From assembly GCF_016758195.1 (NCBI RefSeq), contig NZ_QYAC01000004.1, positions 1 through 64,000 of the forward strand: DNA of 64,000 nucleotides. Direction: 5' to 3'. The notes beneath the pieces were generated by a model. That model was not told the origin of the DNA. It saw nothing but the letters and a program-made list of their open reading frames with translations, and searched no databases. Below are positions 1 to 8,159 of this stretch, in pieces. Position 1 is the stretch's first letter. Each line of letters opens with the position of its first letter. Origin of the DNA: Leucobacter chromiireducens subsp. solipictus (GTDB taxonomy: Bacteria; Actinomycetota; Actinomycetes; Actinomycetales; Microbacteriaceae). A program made the translations under genes and the position numbers.

Positions 1-114
1 CCACCCAACGACGACACACGAAATCGAGCCGGGGGAACATCACCGGGTACCCCGCCACCCGACGGTCACGGGAACTCGGGAACCGCCGACGATTCAGACG
101 ACCACCCGTTCTAA
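1..114 (+). CDS. C-terminal tail of a probable single-stranded DNA-binding protein (partial)
   Basis: An open frame enters from the left edge and stops with TAA at 112-114, giving 37 residues. The tail is disordered, rich in Gly, Pro, Asn and Asp, and ends in the acidic tip DDSDDHPF. Bacterial SSB proteins end in an acidic tip finishing with Pro-Phe (DDDIPF in E. coli, DDEPPF-like in actinobacteria) after a Gly/Pro-rich linker; this tip recruits repair and replication partners. The OB-fold lies outside the window, so identity rests on the tip alone. If correct it is more likely an accessory SSB than the rpsF-ssb-rpsR copy, because no ribosomal gene follows. It could instead be another protein with an acidic tail. 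Confidence 0.45.
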   Translation, partial: PPNDDTRNRAGGTSPGTPPPDGHGNSGTADDSDDHPF

Positions 115-723
115 CACGCAGCCGGGCTGGTACGTGCAAGGAAGGGCCGACCGAGAGTATTCGCTCCATTTTCCGGAAACCACGCCGCACAGATCACCAC
201 GTACCCCAGGTATCAGCATCACGGCCGTTCGCGCCCGCGTCTCCTCAGTCCGGCGCCTGCTATGTCCGGAGTCCGTAGAACCCTGCGTCGGCGAGATCCT
301 GCATCCAGGGGTAACTAATTCTTGCGCCCACCAGCGCTGGCATCCGCAGGCCCGTCCTGCCTAGGTTCGGTCCCAGCCAGGCCCGTCCTACCCAGGCCCG
401 CCCCGCCAAGGTCCGGCCCATCCCACCGAGATCAGGCCCAGCTCAGCGAGATCCAGCCCCGCCCAGCTCGATCCCATCCAGACAGATCCGGTCTCAGCCA
501 GGCCCAGCCCAGCTAGGTCCCACCTTAGCCAGCCCCAGCCCAGGTAGATTCCACGTCAGCTGGCCCAGCTGGCACCAGCCCCAGCCAGCCCTGGCCCAGG
601 CCCAGCCACCCTGGCCCAGCCAGACTCAGCCCAGGCCCAGGCCCAGGTCCAGCCACCCAGGCCCAGCCACCCTGGCCCAGCCAGACTCAGCTCAACCAGA
701 CTCAACCCGAACGAGACCCCCAG
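115..723. other. Long intergenic region with degenerate C-rich repeats
   Basis: This gap of about 600 bp lies between a rightward gene tail and the leftward FAD oxidase. The first 220 bp hold nothing recognisable. The rest is a degenerate repeat of CCAGCC/CCCAG words (separate entry). Short open frames here have no recognisable domain and their composition follows the repeats, so I call none of them a gene. Confidence 0.6.
340..712. repeat. Degenerate CCCAGCC-type repeat array with G-quadruplex potential
   Basis: The plus strand is built from imperfect units of about 10 bp related to CCCAGCCAGG. A 36-bp segment at 595-630 recurs exactly at 656-691. The minus strand therefore carries GGG tracts separated by 3, 5 and 3 nt at 595-617 and again at 656-678, which meets the usual G-quadruplex pattern. 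The array sits between two convergent genes, where it might affect transcription ending or replication. No spacer structure suggests CRISPR. Confidence 0.75.
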
Positions 724-2070
724 CTAGATCCCGCGTTCGGGCGTGAGAATCCCGTGCGGATCCAGCGCCGCCTTAATGGCCCGCTGCACGTCGAGCGCGG
801 CGTCGTCAAGCTGCCACGGGAGTTCGTGCCGTTTGACGGAACCGATGCCGTGCTCGCCGGAGATGGTGCCACCCAGAGAGATCGCGAGCTTGGTGATGTC
901 GTCGATGAGGGCGTCGGCCTCGGCGATACCAGCCACGCTATCGGGGGATTCGACGGTGCAGTGCAGGTTTCCGTCGCCCGCATGCGCGACGGTCGACACC
1001 CGCTTGCCGTGTCGGGCGGCGAGTGCGGCGACGCCCTGAAATACCTCGGAGAGCGCTGCGACGGGCACCCCGACGTCGCAGCTGATCTTGAGTCCGCGCG
1101 CGTTGAGGGCGGGGTTCGAGAGCCTGCGGGCCTCGAGCAGTGAATCGGACTCCGAGATCTCCGTGTCGGTCGCCCCCTCGGCGCGGCAAATAGCGGTGAT
1201 GGTTTCTGCCTTCGCCGCGGCGTCCAGTCCGACCGTTTGCCCCACCAGCATCGCACCGGCGGGCACGGTGAGCCCGCTGGGCTGGAAGGACTCGATGATC
1301 TCCACGCTGAACGCGTCCATGAGCTCGAGCACCTCGGGCTGCGCCGGGCCGTTCACGATCGCGGTGACGGCGGCACCCGCCTCCTCGAGCGTGGTGAAGC
1401 TTGCGCGGAATGTGCGTGGCGTCCCCGGCGGCACCGGCTTGAGCCGCACGGTCGCCTCCGTAATCACGCCCAGTGTGCCCTCGGAGCCGACGAACAGGCT
1501 CGTGAGATCGTAGCCCACCACGTTCTTCCGGGTGCGTGCCCCGGTGCGCATGATGCGCCCATCGGCCAGCACGACAACGAGTGCGGCAATCGAATCGTTG
1601 GTGACGCCGTGCGCCACGCAACGCAGCCCTCCCGCGTTCGTCGCGATGTTGCCGCCAACCGTGCAGGTGCGCGCGCTCGCAGGGTCGGGCGGGAAGAACA
1701 GTCCGGACTCCCGCGCGAGAGCGTCGAGCTCAGCGGTGATGACTCCCGCCTGCACGGTTGCGGTACGGTTTGCCACGTCGAGCTGCAGGACTTCGGTCAT
1801 GTTCGCGAGTGAGATGACCACACCGTCGGGGTACGCGTTCGCGCCGCCAGCGAGCCCGGTCCCGGCACCCCGGACGCTGACGGGCACGCGGTGCTCGGTG
1901 GCCCAGGCGAGGGCGGCTGCCACGTCCTCGGTATCGCGAGCCAGCACCACCGCGAGCGGCTGCCCCTCGGGCTCCGCACGTGAACTATCTCGTGCATACG
2001 GTGCGACGAGCTCCGGATCGCGAATCAGGCGCTCGCCCAGGCGGCTTTCGAGATCCTGCAGCTCCACCAT
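724..2070 (-). CDS. FAD-binding oxidoreductase, GlcD/D-lactate dehydrogenase type
   Basis: This 448-residue flavoprotein probably oxidises a 2-hydroxy acid such as glycolate or D-lactate at the cytoplasmic face. The PP-loop FAD-binding domain shows RGAGTGLAGG near residues 68-77 and TVGGNIATNAGG near 137-148. The C-terminal FAD-oxidase cap has HAGDGNLH near 363 and GGTISGEHGIG near 400, both typical of GlcD. I chose ATG 2070 because AAGGAG lies just upstream; an in-frame TTG at 2088 would put that ribosome site inside the gene. No glcE/glcF partner is adjacent, which favours a single-subunit dehydrogenase. Its substrate cannot be read from the sequence. Confidence 0.9.
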   Translation of the reverse strand: MVELQDLESRLGERLIRDPELVAPYARDSSRAEPEGQPLAVVLARDTEDVAAALAWATEHRVPVSVRGAGTGLAGGANAYPDGVVISLANMTEVLQLDVANRTATVQAGVITAELDALARESGLFFPPDPASARTCTVGGNIATNAGGLRCVAHGVTNDSIAALVVVLADGRIMRTGARTRKNVVGYDLTSLFVGSEGTLGVITEATVRLKPVPPGTPRTFRASFTTLEEAGAAVTAIVNGPAQPEVLELMDAFSVEIIESFQPSGLTVPAGAMLVGQTVGLDAAAKAETITAICRAEGATDTEISESDSLLEARRLSNPALNARGLKISCDVGVPVAALSEVFQGVAALAARHGKRVSTVAHAGDGNLHCTVESPDSVAGIAEADALIDDITKLAISLGGTISGEHGIGSVKRHELPWQLDDAALDVQRAIKAALDPHGILTPERGI

Positions 2071-2213
2071 AGTTGTCTCCTTCGTCAACGCTTCAGCCGT
2101 CGTGCGACGGGCCCGTTCTCGAGTCTATTGACGGCCGCGGCGTGTCGCCCAAACCCGGCCCACGGCAGGGCCGGGAACCGCGGGGTGTGGTGGCACCGTG
2201 GGAAGATGAGGGC

Positions 2214-3167
2214 ATGCCACTGCACACGACGGGCGCCGGGCGGTACGCGCCGAGCCCCTCCGGCGACCTGCACCTGGGGAACCTCCGCACTGCGCTCCTC
2301 GCCTGGATGTTTGCCCGGTCGAGCGGCCGCCGCTTCCTGATGCGCATCGAAGACCTGGACCGCGCCCGCGATGCCGGATCCGGCGCCCGGCAGCTCGCCG
2401 ACCTCGCCAGCCTCGGGCTCGATTGGGACGGCGACGCCGTGATCCAATCGGAGCGCGCCGCCGATCACGCCGCCGCGCTCGCGCAGCTTGCGGCCGCGGG
2501 CTTGGTCTACGAGTGCACTTGCACGCGCAAGGATATCCTTGCGGCGCCGAGCGCGCCCCACGCGCCGCCGGGCGCGTACCCCGGAACCTGCCGTGACCGG
2601 AGCCCCGTGGAACGCGAGGCCGCCCGCGCCGCCATCGCGCCGCGACAGCCGGCGTTGCGGCTGCGTGCACCCGAGGGGCTGCGCTCGCTCGAATTTTCGG
2701 ATCTCGTGCTGGGGAACAGCCGCGGCGACATTGACGACTTCGTGCTGCAGCGCGGCGACGGCACCGTCGCCTACAACCTCGCCGTCGTGGTGGATGATGC
2801 GGCAATGGGCGTGGACCAGATCGTCCGCGGCGACGACCTGGCGCCCTCCACGCCGCGCCAGATCCTGCTGCAACGCCTGCTCGGCCTGCCCACCCCGCCC
2901 GCGGTCGAGTATGCCCACGTGCCGCTCGTCCTCGGCCCGAGCGGTGCGCGGCTCGCGAAGCGCGACGGGGCCGTCACCCTGCAGGATCTCAGCGGCCGCG
3001 GCGTCAACCCCGGCGTGGTGCGCAGCTGGATCGCGAATTCGCTCGGCCTCGCCGCACCCGGAGAGGCCATCACGGCAGGGGAGATGCTGCAGCGCTTCGA
3101 CCCGACGCGCATTCCGCACACGCCATGGACGTGGGATCCGCGCGCACCCGGAGCACCCCGCCAGTAG
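2214..3167 (+). CDS. gluQ: Glutamyl-Q tRNA(Asp) synthetase
   Basis: GluQ attaches glutamate to the queuosine base in the anticodon of tRNA-Asp. The 317-residue protein is a catalytic-domain-only relative of GluRS with no anticodon-binding domain, as the family should be. The HIGH-like motif is HLGN at residues 20-23 and the KMSKS-like motif is LAKRDG near 247-252. The zinc site characteristic of GluQ is visible as Cys101, Cys103, Tyr122 and Cys126. ATG 2214 is preferred because homology starts within ten residues; the frame stays open upstream but has no family features. The gene diverges from the FAD oxidase. Confidence 0.92.
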   Translation: MPLHTTGAGRYAPSPSGDLHLGNLRTALLAWMFARSSGRRFLMRIEDLDRARDAGSGARQLADLASLGLDWDGDAVIQSERAADHAAALAQLAAAGLVYECTCTRKDILAAPSAPHAPPGAYPGTCRDRSPVEREAARAAIAPRQPALRLRAPEGLRSLEFSDLVLGNSRGDIDDFVLQRGDGTVAYNLAVVVDDAAMGVDQIVRGDDLAPSTPRQILLQRLLGLPTPPAVEYAHVPLVLGPSGARLAKRDGAVTLQDLSGRGVNPGVVRSWIANSLGLAAPGEAITAGEMLQRFDPTRIPHTPWTWDPRAPGAPRQ

Positions 3168-3210
3168 GTGCCGCTGATCGGCCCACTGGTGGGCACCGTC
3201 GGCGAACGCG

Positions 3211-3256
3211 ACGACCCGCCCCGGCGGCTCGTCGAGCAGCAGCTGGGGCGGGTCGT
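3211..3256. terminator. Bidirectional hairpin between gluQ and gerW
   Basis: Twelve-base perfect inverted arms (3211-3222 and 3245-3256) enclose a 22-nt loop that itself contains a short hairpin. It lies between convergent genes, so it probably ends transcription from both sides. No clear U-tract follows. Confidence 0.55.
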
Positions 3257-3268
3257 GACCGGGGTGTG

Positions 3269-3622
3269 TTAGCGCTTGAGGGCTCGGATGACCCGGGCGA
3301 GCGCCCGGCCCGCCACCCAGACGAAGGGCACCGCCACGACGAGCAGTGCGATGACGTTCGGCTGGAACCGCGTCACGCCGTCCTGGGTCACGTAGGCACC
3401 GACGGGGACCGACATCCCGCCGCCACCGCCGCCGGAGCCTTCGCCTTGCGCGGGCGCCTGTTCGCCAGTGCCCTCACCCATACCCTCGCCCGCGCCGAAA
3501 CCGTATGTGGTGCACGCGACCGGAAGGATCGTGGCCCCATCGACCTCGACGGGAGCGCCGTAGGCGGAGTGCACCCCGACCTGCGTCACGGTGTCTGCGA
3601 GCTGCTTCGTGAGAGATGCCAT
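3269..3622 (-). CDS. GerW/YtfJ-family protein
   Basis: This 117-residue protein matches the GerW (YtfJ) family, named for a Bacillus spore germination protein but widespread in non-sporulating actinobacteria. It has the family architecture: an N-terminal region with VDGATILPV, a Gly/Glu-rich middle (about residues 42-69), a PVGAYV segment, and a C-terminal membrane helix (about 91-108) followed by basic residues. It starts 4 nt after the stop of the SGNH hydrolase gene, so the two are almost certainly cotranscribed. The function in actinobacteria is not established. Confidence 0.8.
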   Translation of the reverse strand: MASLTKQLADTVTQVGVHSAYGAPVEVDGATILPVACTTYGFGAGEGMGEGTGEQAPAQGEGSGGGGGGMSVPVGAYVTQDGVTRFQPNVIALLVVAVPFVWVAGRALARVIRALKR

Positions 3623-3626
3623 GGCG

Positions 3627-4460
3627 TCAGCCTACCTGCTCGGGCGCATCATCAACAGAGCCGTGGCGCGCGGGGCGCAGCGTTTCCGGCTGCGGCCGCT
3701 TCGGCTCGATGCCGTCGCCCGAGGACACGTGTTTGATGCGCCGGATCACCCACGGGACGAGGTGCTCGCGTGCCCACACCACGTCCTCTTTCCGTGCTTC
3801 GCGCCAGCTCCGTTCGGGAAGCGCCGGAGGATCGAGCGGCGGCAACTCGTGCGGCACGTTGAGTGCGTCGAGGGCCGCCCGGGCGATCGTGTGATGGCCG
3901 AGCGCGTTCAGGTGCAGCCGGTCGCCCGCCCAGAACCGGCTGTCCTGCAGCTCCGAGATCGCCCACTGGTCGACAACCACGCAGTCGTACTTCTGCGCGA
4001 CCTTCCGGACGTTTTCGTTGAAGATCGCGACCTTGCCACGAATACTGCGGAACACCGGCTGGAACGCGGTGTCAACGCCGGTGAAGACGAGGATTGTCGC
4101 ACCCGTGGCGCTCAGGCGAGACACGATGCGTTCGAGCTTCGCCGCCACCTCATCGGGATCGGTGCCGGGGCGGATCACGTCGTTGCCGCCGGCGCACACA
4201 CTGATCAGATCGGGGCGAAGATCCTCGGCGGCGGACAGCTGCTCGTCGGTGATCTGCTGGATCAGCTTGCCCCGCACGGCGAGGTTCGCGTACGAGAAGT
4301 CCTCGCTGTACTCCGCAAGCACCTCGGCGAAGCGATCGGCCCAGCCGCGCAACCCGCCCGGGCTGTCCGCGTCGGGGTCGCCGACACCCTCGGTGAAGGA
4401 ATCGCCGATGGCCACGAAGCGTGACCAGGGAAGCTCAACGCCTGCCCGTTCCTCTGCCAT
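3627..4460 (-). CDS. SGNH/GDSL-family hydrolase
   Basis: A 277-residue esterase-fold protein. Block I is GDSFTEG with nucleophile Ser21, block III is GGND at 91-94, and block V supplies Asp180 and His183 in GDRLHLN, so the catalytic set is complete. No signal peptide is seen, so it is probably cytoplasmic. ATG 4460 is supported by GGAG upstream; the frame stays open further upstream but that part looks non-coding. It leads the two-gene unit with gerW and diverges from the helicase gene across about 70 bp. The substrate is unknown; lipid, acylated sugar or carbohydrate esters are all possible. Confidence 0.88.
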   Translation of the reverse strand: MAEERAGVELPWSRFVAIGDSFTEGVGDPDADSPGGLRGWADRFAEVLAEYSEDFSYANLAVRGKLIQQITDEQLSAAEDLRPDLISVCAGGNDVIRPGTDPDEVAAKLERIVSRLSATGATILVFTGVDTAFQPVFRSIRGKVAIFNENVRKVAQKYDCVVVDQWAISELQDSRFWAGDRLHLNALGHHTIARAALDALNVPHELPPLDPPALPERSWREARKEDVVWAREHLVPWVIRRIKHVSSGDGIEPKRPQPETLRPARHGSVDDAPEQVG

Positions 4461-4528
4461 ACGAAACTCCGATTCTCCTTGGGTGCGACGGTCCTGACGC
4501 ACACACAGTACCGCTAGTCTAGAGCGCT

Positions 4529-6340
4529 GTGACAGATTCGGACCCGGGCCTCCACCTCCCAGGGACGAGTGCCGCTGAGCATCTGCCGCCGGTCTACCCC
4601 GAGCGCGCCGCTCACGGCACCGCCGGCACACTGCGCGCCTGGCAAGAGGAGGCCATCAAGCGCTATCTCGCCGCCGCGCCGCGAGACTTCCTGGCCTCGG
4701 CGACCCCGGGCGCCGGGAAAACGACGTTCGCGCTCCGCCTCGCCGCGATCCTGCGCGCAAATCACACGGTGCGCCAGGTCATCGTGGTCGCACCGACCGA
4801 GCACCTGAAGTCGCAGTGGGCCGACGCCGCGATGCGCGCCGGAATCCGGCTGAATCCGAACTACGCGAACAGCGACGGCCTCGGCTACGGCACCCACTTC
4901 CACGGCGTCGCCGTGACCTACGCGCAGGTCGCGATGAAGCCGGTGCAGCACCGCCTCCTCACGGAGCACACCGACACGCTCGTGATCCTCGACGAGGTGC
5001 ACCACGGCGGTGACGCGCTGAGCTGGGGCGACGCGATCCGCGAAGCGTACGGCACGGCAACCCGCCGGCTCTCCCTCACCGGAACGCCGTTCCGGTCCGA
5101 CGATGCGCCGATCCCGTTTGTCCAGTACGCCCCGCAGGGCGACGGGTCGAGCGTGTCGCTCACCGACTACGACTACGGCTATGGCCGCGCCCTCGCCGAC
5201 GGCATCGTTCGTCCCGTCGTGTTCATGGTCTACGCCGGGAAGATGCGCTGGCAGACCTCCGCGGGGGAGGAGATGGAGGCGAGCCTCGGCGAGGGCAACA
5301 CGAAGGACATCACCTCGCAGGCGTGGCGCACCGCGCTCGATCCCGCGGGAGACTGGATCGCGAAGGTCCTGAAGGCGGCGGATCGCCGGCTCACGGAGGT
5401 CCGCGAGGACATTCCGGACGCGGGCGGACTGGTGATCGCCACGGATCACGCCTCGGCGAAGTCGTATGCGAAGCAGCTGCGTGAGATCACGGGGGAGCAG
5501 GTCGCCCTGATCCTTTCCGACGACGCGGGCGCGAGCGAACGGATCGACGAGTTCTCCCGGGGCGACTCGCGCTGGATGGTTGCCGTGCGCATGGTGTCCG
5601 AGGGCGTCGACGTGCCGCGGCTCGCCGTCGGAGTGTATGCGACGAGCTCCGCGACGCCCCTGTTCTTCGCGCAGGCGATCGGCCGATTCGTGCGGTCCCG
5701 CCGTCGCGGCGAGGTCGCCACGGTGTTTATCCCGAACGTGCCGACGCTGATGCAGCTCGCCGCGGAGCTCGAAAAAGAGCGCGGGCACGTCCTCGAGGGT
5801 CCCGGCAGCGCCGAGGAGATGTGGGACGCGGAGGCGGCGCTCATGAACGCCGCCGAGAAGGAGGACTCCGCGTCTTCCGAGTTGCTCGAGGGCGAAGGGT
5901 TTGTCTATCAGGCGCTCGGATCCGACGCCCACTTCGACCGCGCCGTGTTCGACGGTGCTGAGTTCGGCGGGTACGCCGAGGTCGAGAGCGAGGAAGAACT
6001 CGATTTCCTGGGCTTCCCCGGGCTGCTCGAACCGCAGGAGGTGAAGGCGCTCCTGCAGCAGCGGCAGGCCCGCCAAGCGAAACGCAGCGCCACCAAGCAG
6101 GGCATCCTGGAGCACGCGCCGGATCGGGCGGAAGCCCCCGAAGCGCTGCACCGCACGCTCGGGGAACAGCGGAAGCTGCTCTCCAGCCTGGTCGGGATGT
6201 ACTCGAAGGTGTCGGGGGAGCCGCACAAGGACATTCACACCGAGCTGCGTCGCGTCTGCGGCGGGCCTGCCGTGCCGCAGGCCTCCGTCACGCAGCTGCA
6301 GAAGCGCATCGACCTGCTCCGGCGTCGGCTCCGGCCGTAG
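4529..6340 (+). CDS. DEAD/DEAH-box superfamily 2 helicase
   Basis: A 603-residue SF2 helicase. Motif I is TPGAGKTT (59-66), motif II is DEVH (155-158), motif III is SLTGTPF, and motif VI appears as QAIGRFVRSRR near 390, so both RecA-like lobes are present. The C-terminal 190 residues are acidic then helical, with no recognised domain. The start is GTG 4529 without a clear ribosome site; a TAGTCT hexamer at 4515-4520 ends 8 nt before it, so the mRNA may be leaderless. Related single-gene helicases are common in actinobacteria and resemble UvrB/ComFA-type DNA translocases, but the exact role is not known. Confidence 0.88.
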   Translation: MTDSDPGLHLPGTSAAEHLPPVYPERAAHGTAGTLRAWQEEAIKRYLAAAPRDFLASATPGAGKTTFALRLAAILRANHTVRQVIVVAPTEHLKSQWADAAMRAGIRLNPNYANSDGLGYGTHFHGVAVTYAQVAMKPVQHRLLTEHTDTLVILDEVHHGGDALSWGDAIREAYGTATRRLSLTGTPFRSDDAPIPFVQYAPQGDGSSVSLTDYDYGYGRALADGIVRPVVFMVYAGKMRWQTSAGEEMEASLGEGNTKDITSQAWRTALDPAGDWIAKVLKAADRRLTEVREDIPDAGGLVIATDHASAKSYAKQLREITGEQVALILSDDAGASERIDEFSRGDSRWMVAVRMVSEGVDVPRLAVGVYATSSATPLFFAQAIGRFVRSRRRGEVATVFIPNVPTLMQLAAELEKERGHVLEGPGSAEEMWDAEAALMNAAEKEDSASSELLEGEGFVYQALGSDAHFDRAVFDGAEFGGYAEVESEEELDFLGFPGLLEPQEVKALLQQRQARQAKRSATKQGILEHAPDRAEAPEALHRTLGEQRKLLSSLVGMYSKVSGEPHKDIHTELRRVCGGPAVPQASVTQLQKRIDLLRRRLRP

Positions 6341-6367
6341 CGCAGGGGTGCGGCCGGAGCGCCACCG

Positions 6368-6380
6368 TAAGGTGGATGCC
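6368..6380 (+). promoter_or_regulatory. Leaderless promoter of ybaK
   Basis: TAAGGT at 6368-6373 is separated by 7 nt from ATG 6381. With normal -10 geometry transcription would begin at the start codon. Confidence 0.5.
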
Positions 6381-6872
6381 ATGGCAAAAAAGTCGGCGGG
6401 GTCGACCCCCGCAACGGTCGCGCTCACGCGGCTGGGGATCTCCTTCACGGAGCGGAGCTACGCGCACGACGCGGCGGTGACCGATTTTGGGGCCGAGGCG
6501 GTGTCGGAGCTGGGCGTTCCCGCAGAACGCGTCTTCAAGACCCTGCTCGCGGATGTGGACGGCGTCCTCGCGGTCGGAGTCGTGCCCGTGGCCGGCAAGC
6601 TCGATCTCAAGGCCCTCGCGGCTGCGCTCGGCGGGAAGAAGGCGAGCATGGCCGATCCGGCGCTCGCGGAGCGTCGCACGGGCTACGTGGTCGGTGGCAT
6701 TAGCCCGGTGGGGCAACGTACCCGGCTGCGCACCGTCGTCGACGCCTCCGCGATGGATCACGACACGGTCTTGGTCTCGGGCGGTCGGCGCGGCTTGGAC
6801 CTGGAACTCGCCCCGGCCGCGCTGTGTCGCGCAACCGACGCGATCCTCGCGCCGATCGGCAGAAATACGTGA
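6381..6872 (+). CDS. ybaK: Cys-tRNA(Pro) deacylase, YbaK/EbsC family
   Basis: This 163-residue YbaK-type editing protein hydrolyses Cys-tRNA(Pro) made by mischarging ProRS. Family features are the VFKTLLADVDG strand region, the conserved central segment with GKKASMADPALAERRTGYVVGG, and the GGISPVGQR loop near residue 110. Length matches the family. The start ATG 6381 is chosen because the family begins here and a TANNNT hexamer ends 7 nt upstream; the frame runs on upstream to the helicase end without signals. It follows the helicase gene on the same strand but probably has its own promoter. Confidence 0.92.
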   Translation: MAKKSAGSTPATVALTRLGISFTERSYAHDAAVTDFGAEAVSELGVPAERVFKTLLADVDGVLAVGVVPVAGKLDLKALAAALGGKKASMADPALAERRTGYVVGGISPVGQRTRLRTVVDASAMDHDTVLVSGGRRGLDLELAPAALCRATDAILAPIGRNT

Positions 6873-6877
6873 ATTTT

Positions 6878-6912
6878 GGGAATCTCGCGGGCCGCGACGC
6901 GCGCGAGTTCCC
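6878..6912 (+). terminator. Candidate terminator after ybaK
   Basis: Arms of 11 paired bases (6878-6889 with one bulged T, and 6902-6912) form a GC-rich hairpin just past the ybaK stop. There is no U-run, so the assignment is tentative. Confidence 0.4.
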
Positions 6913-7001
6913 AGAGGAATTGGATGGGGGATCGAGTTCCGTGCTAAGTTATTCCCTGTTCGGCCGGTGAGAAACCGGGAGAACAGAACAACACAACGTG
7001 A

Positions 7002-7086
7002 GCGCGGGTGGCGGAATGGCAGACGCGCTAGCTTGAGGTGCTAGTGCCCGTATTAGGGCGTGGGGGTTCAAGTCCCCCTCCGCGCA
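7002..7086 (+). tRNA. tRNA-Leu(GAG)
   Basis: The 85-nt gene folds as a class II tRNA. The acceptor stem GCGCGGG pairs with TCCGCGC (one G-U pair) and the discriminator base is A7086. The anticodon stem CTAGC/GCTAG holds the loop TTGAGGT, giving anticodon GAG, which reads CUC and CUU. A long variable arm (GCCC/GGGC) and the T arm GGGGG-TTCAAGT-CCCCC are present. The 3' CCA is not encoded and must be added after transcription. Confidence 0.97.
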
Positions 7087-7096
7087 CGTAAACGAG

Positions 7097-7126
7097 AACC
7101 CCCTCTTCTTCGGAAGAGGGGGTTTT
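7097..7126 (+). terminator. Strong intrinsic terminator of tRNA-Leu
   Basis: A perfect 12-bp stem (7097-7108 with 7113-7124) is capped by the very stable tetraloop C(TTCG)G and runs into TTTT. It starts 11 nt after the tRNA 3' end. Confidence 0.93.
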
Positions 7127-7196
7127 CGCATTCCCGGGCCGGTCCGGGCCGGTCACGTGACCGGAGTCTGCGCCGACCGGTTCCGGCATTCACAAG

Positions 7197-7958
7197 TTAC
7201 TGGGCAGACCAGCCGCCATCGGATGCCAGCACGACACCGTTGACGTTCGCGGAATCGTCGCTCAGGAGCCAGGTGATGGCGCTGGCGAGCTGCTCTGGCG
7301 TGGCAATCGGGAGACCGAGCGTCTGGAGCAGGGGACCCATCCGTGCGGCGGCCGCCTCGGACTTGAACGCGCCGTCCACGTTGGTCGCGACGCCGCCGGG
7401 AGCGACGGCGTTCACGCGGATGCCCTGCGGGCCGTACATGAACGCGGCGTGCTTGGTGAAGCCGACCACGGCGTGCTTGGACGAGGTGTACGCGGCGCCA
7501 GCCGCATTCCCGCGGATCCCGGCCGCGCTCGCGGTATTCACGATCGATCCGGTGCCGCGCTCGAGCATGCCGGGCAGCACGGCGCGCGTGAGCCGCATCA
7601 CGCCGGTCACGTTGATGTCGAACACCCGGTCCCATACCTCATCGGTAACCTCGGCGGCGGGGAGGAAACCGTCCATGATCCCCGCGTTGTTCGCGACCGC
7701 GTCGACGGGGCCGTCCGCTGCCGCCACCACCCGCGCGATATCCGCGTCGACCGTGACGTCGCTGACGACGGTGCGCAGCGCGTCGGTGCCGGCCTCCGCG
7801 GCGAACTCCTCCAGCCGCTCCGCGGAGACGTCCGAGGCCACCACGACCCCACCCTCCGCGAGAATGCGCTGCGCAATCGCTTTGCCGATCCCCGATCCCG
7901 CGCCCGTCACGATCACCGTTTTGCCGGCAAAGCGTGCGGGAACACCCTGTGTGCTCAT
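7197..7958 (-). CDS. SDR-family NAD(P)-dependent oxidoreductase
   Basis: A 253-residue classical short-chain dehydrogenase/reductase. It shows the cofactor motif TGAGSGIG (residues 19-26), the NNAG motif near 91, and the active-site Ser followed by YTSSK (Tyr-x3-Lys). Asp at the end of the second strand (VVASDVS) suggests a preference for NAD(H). The start has AAAGCAGG upstream. It runs against the tRNA gene and away from the M20 peptidase, with no operon partner, so the substrate cannot be assigned; 3-oxoacyl-ACP reductase-like or alcohol/sugar substrates are possible. Confidence 0.9.
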   Translation of the reverse strand: MSTQGVPARFAGKTVIVTGAGSGIGKAIAQRILAEGGVVVASDVSAERLEEFAAEAGTDALRTVVSDVTVDADIARVVAAADGPVDAVANNAGIMDGFLPAAEVTDEVWDRVFDINVTGVMRLTRAVLPGMLERGTGSIVNTASAAGIRGNAAGAAYTSSKHAVVGFTKHAAFMYGPQGIRVNAVAPGGVATNVDGAFKSEAAAARMGPLLQTLGLPIATPEQLASAITWLLSDDSANVNGVVLASDGGWSAQ

Positions 7959-8147
7959 CTTGACCTGCTTTCTTGATGTCGAGGGAACCCGAGAAGTCCT
8001 CCGCCCTCACGGCAAGTGTCGACCCGCGGTGCGCCCCATTCCAAGCGGCGGCCTCCCAGGGAAGTCTGATCATGTCGCCCCGGCGCTCCCGCCGCTCCCG
8101 GCGCTGACACAGTTCGTGATCCCGCCCACATTCCGAGGGCTGCCCGG

Positions 8148-8159
8148 TAGCCTGGGGGC
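8148..8159 (+). promoter_or_regulatory. Leaderless promoter of the M20 peptidase gene
   Basis: TAGCCT (8148-8153) lies exactly 6 nt before ATG 8160, which has no Shine-Dalgarno sequence. Confidence 0.55.

Noticed and set aside
134-516. Small rightward open frames left of the FAD oxidase
   Set aside because: Composition follows the C-rich repeats, and there is no domain or ribosome site.
340-712. CRISPR array
   Set aside because: The repeats are short, degenerate and contiguous. There are no equal-length spacers and no cas genes nearby.
4514-6448. Long open frame antisense to the DEAD/DEAH helicase
   Set aside because: Very GC-rich genes leave long open frames on the opposite strand. This one shows no domain, while the sense strand encodes all helicase motifs.
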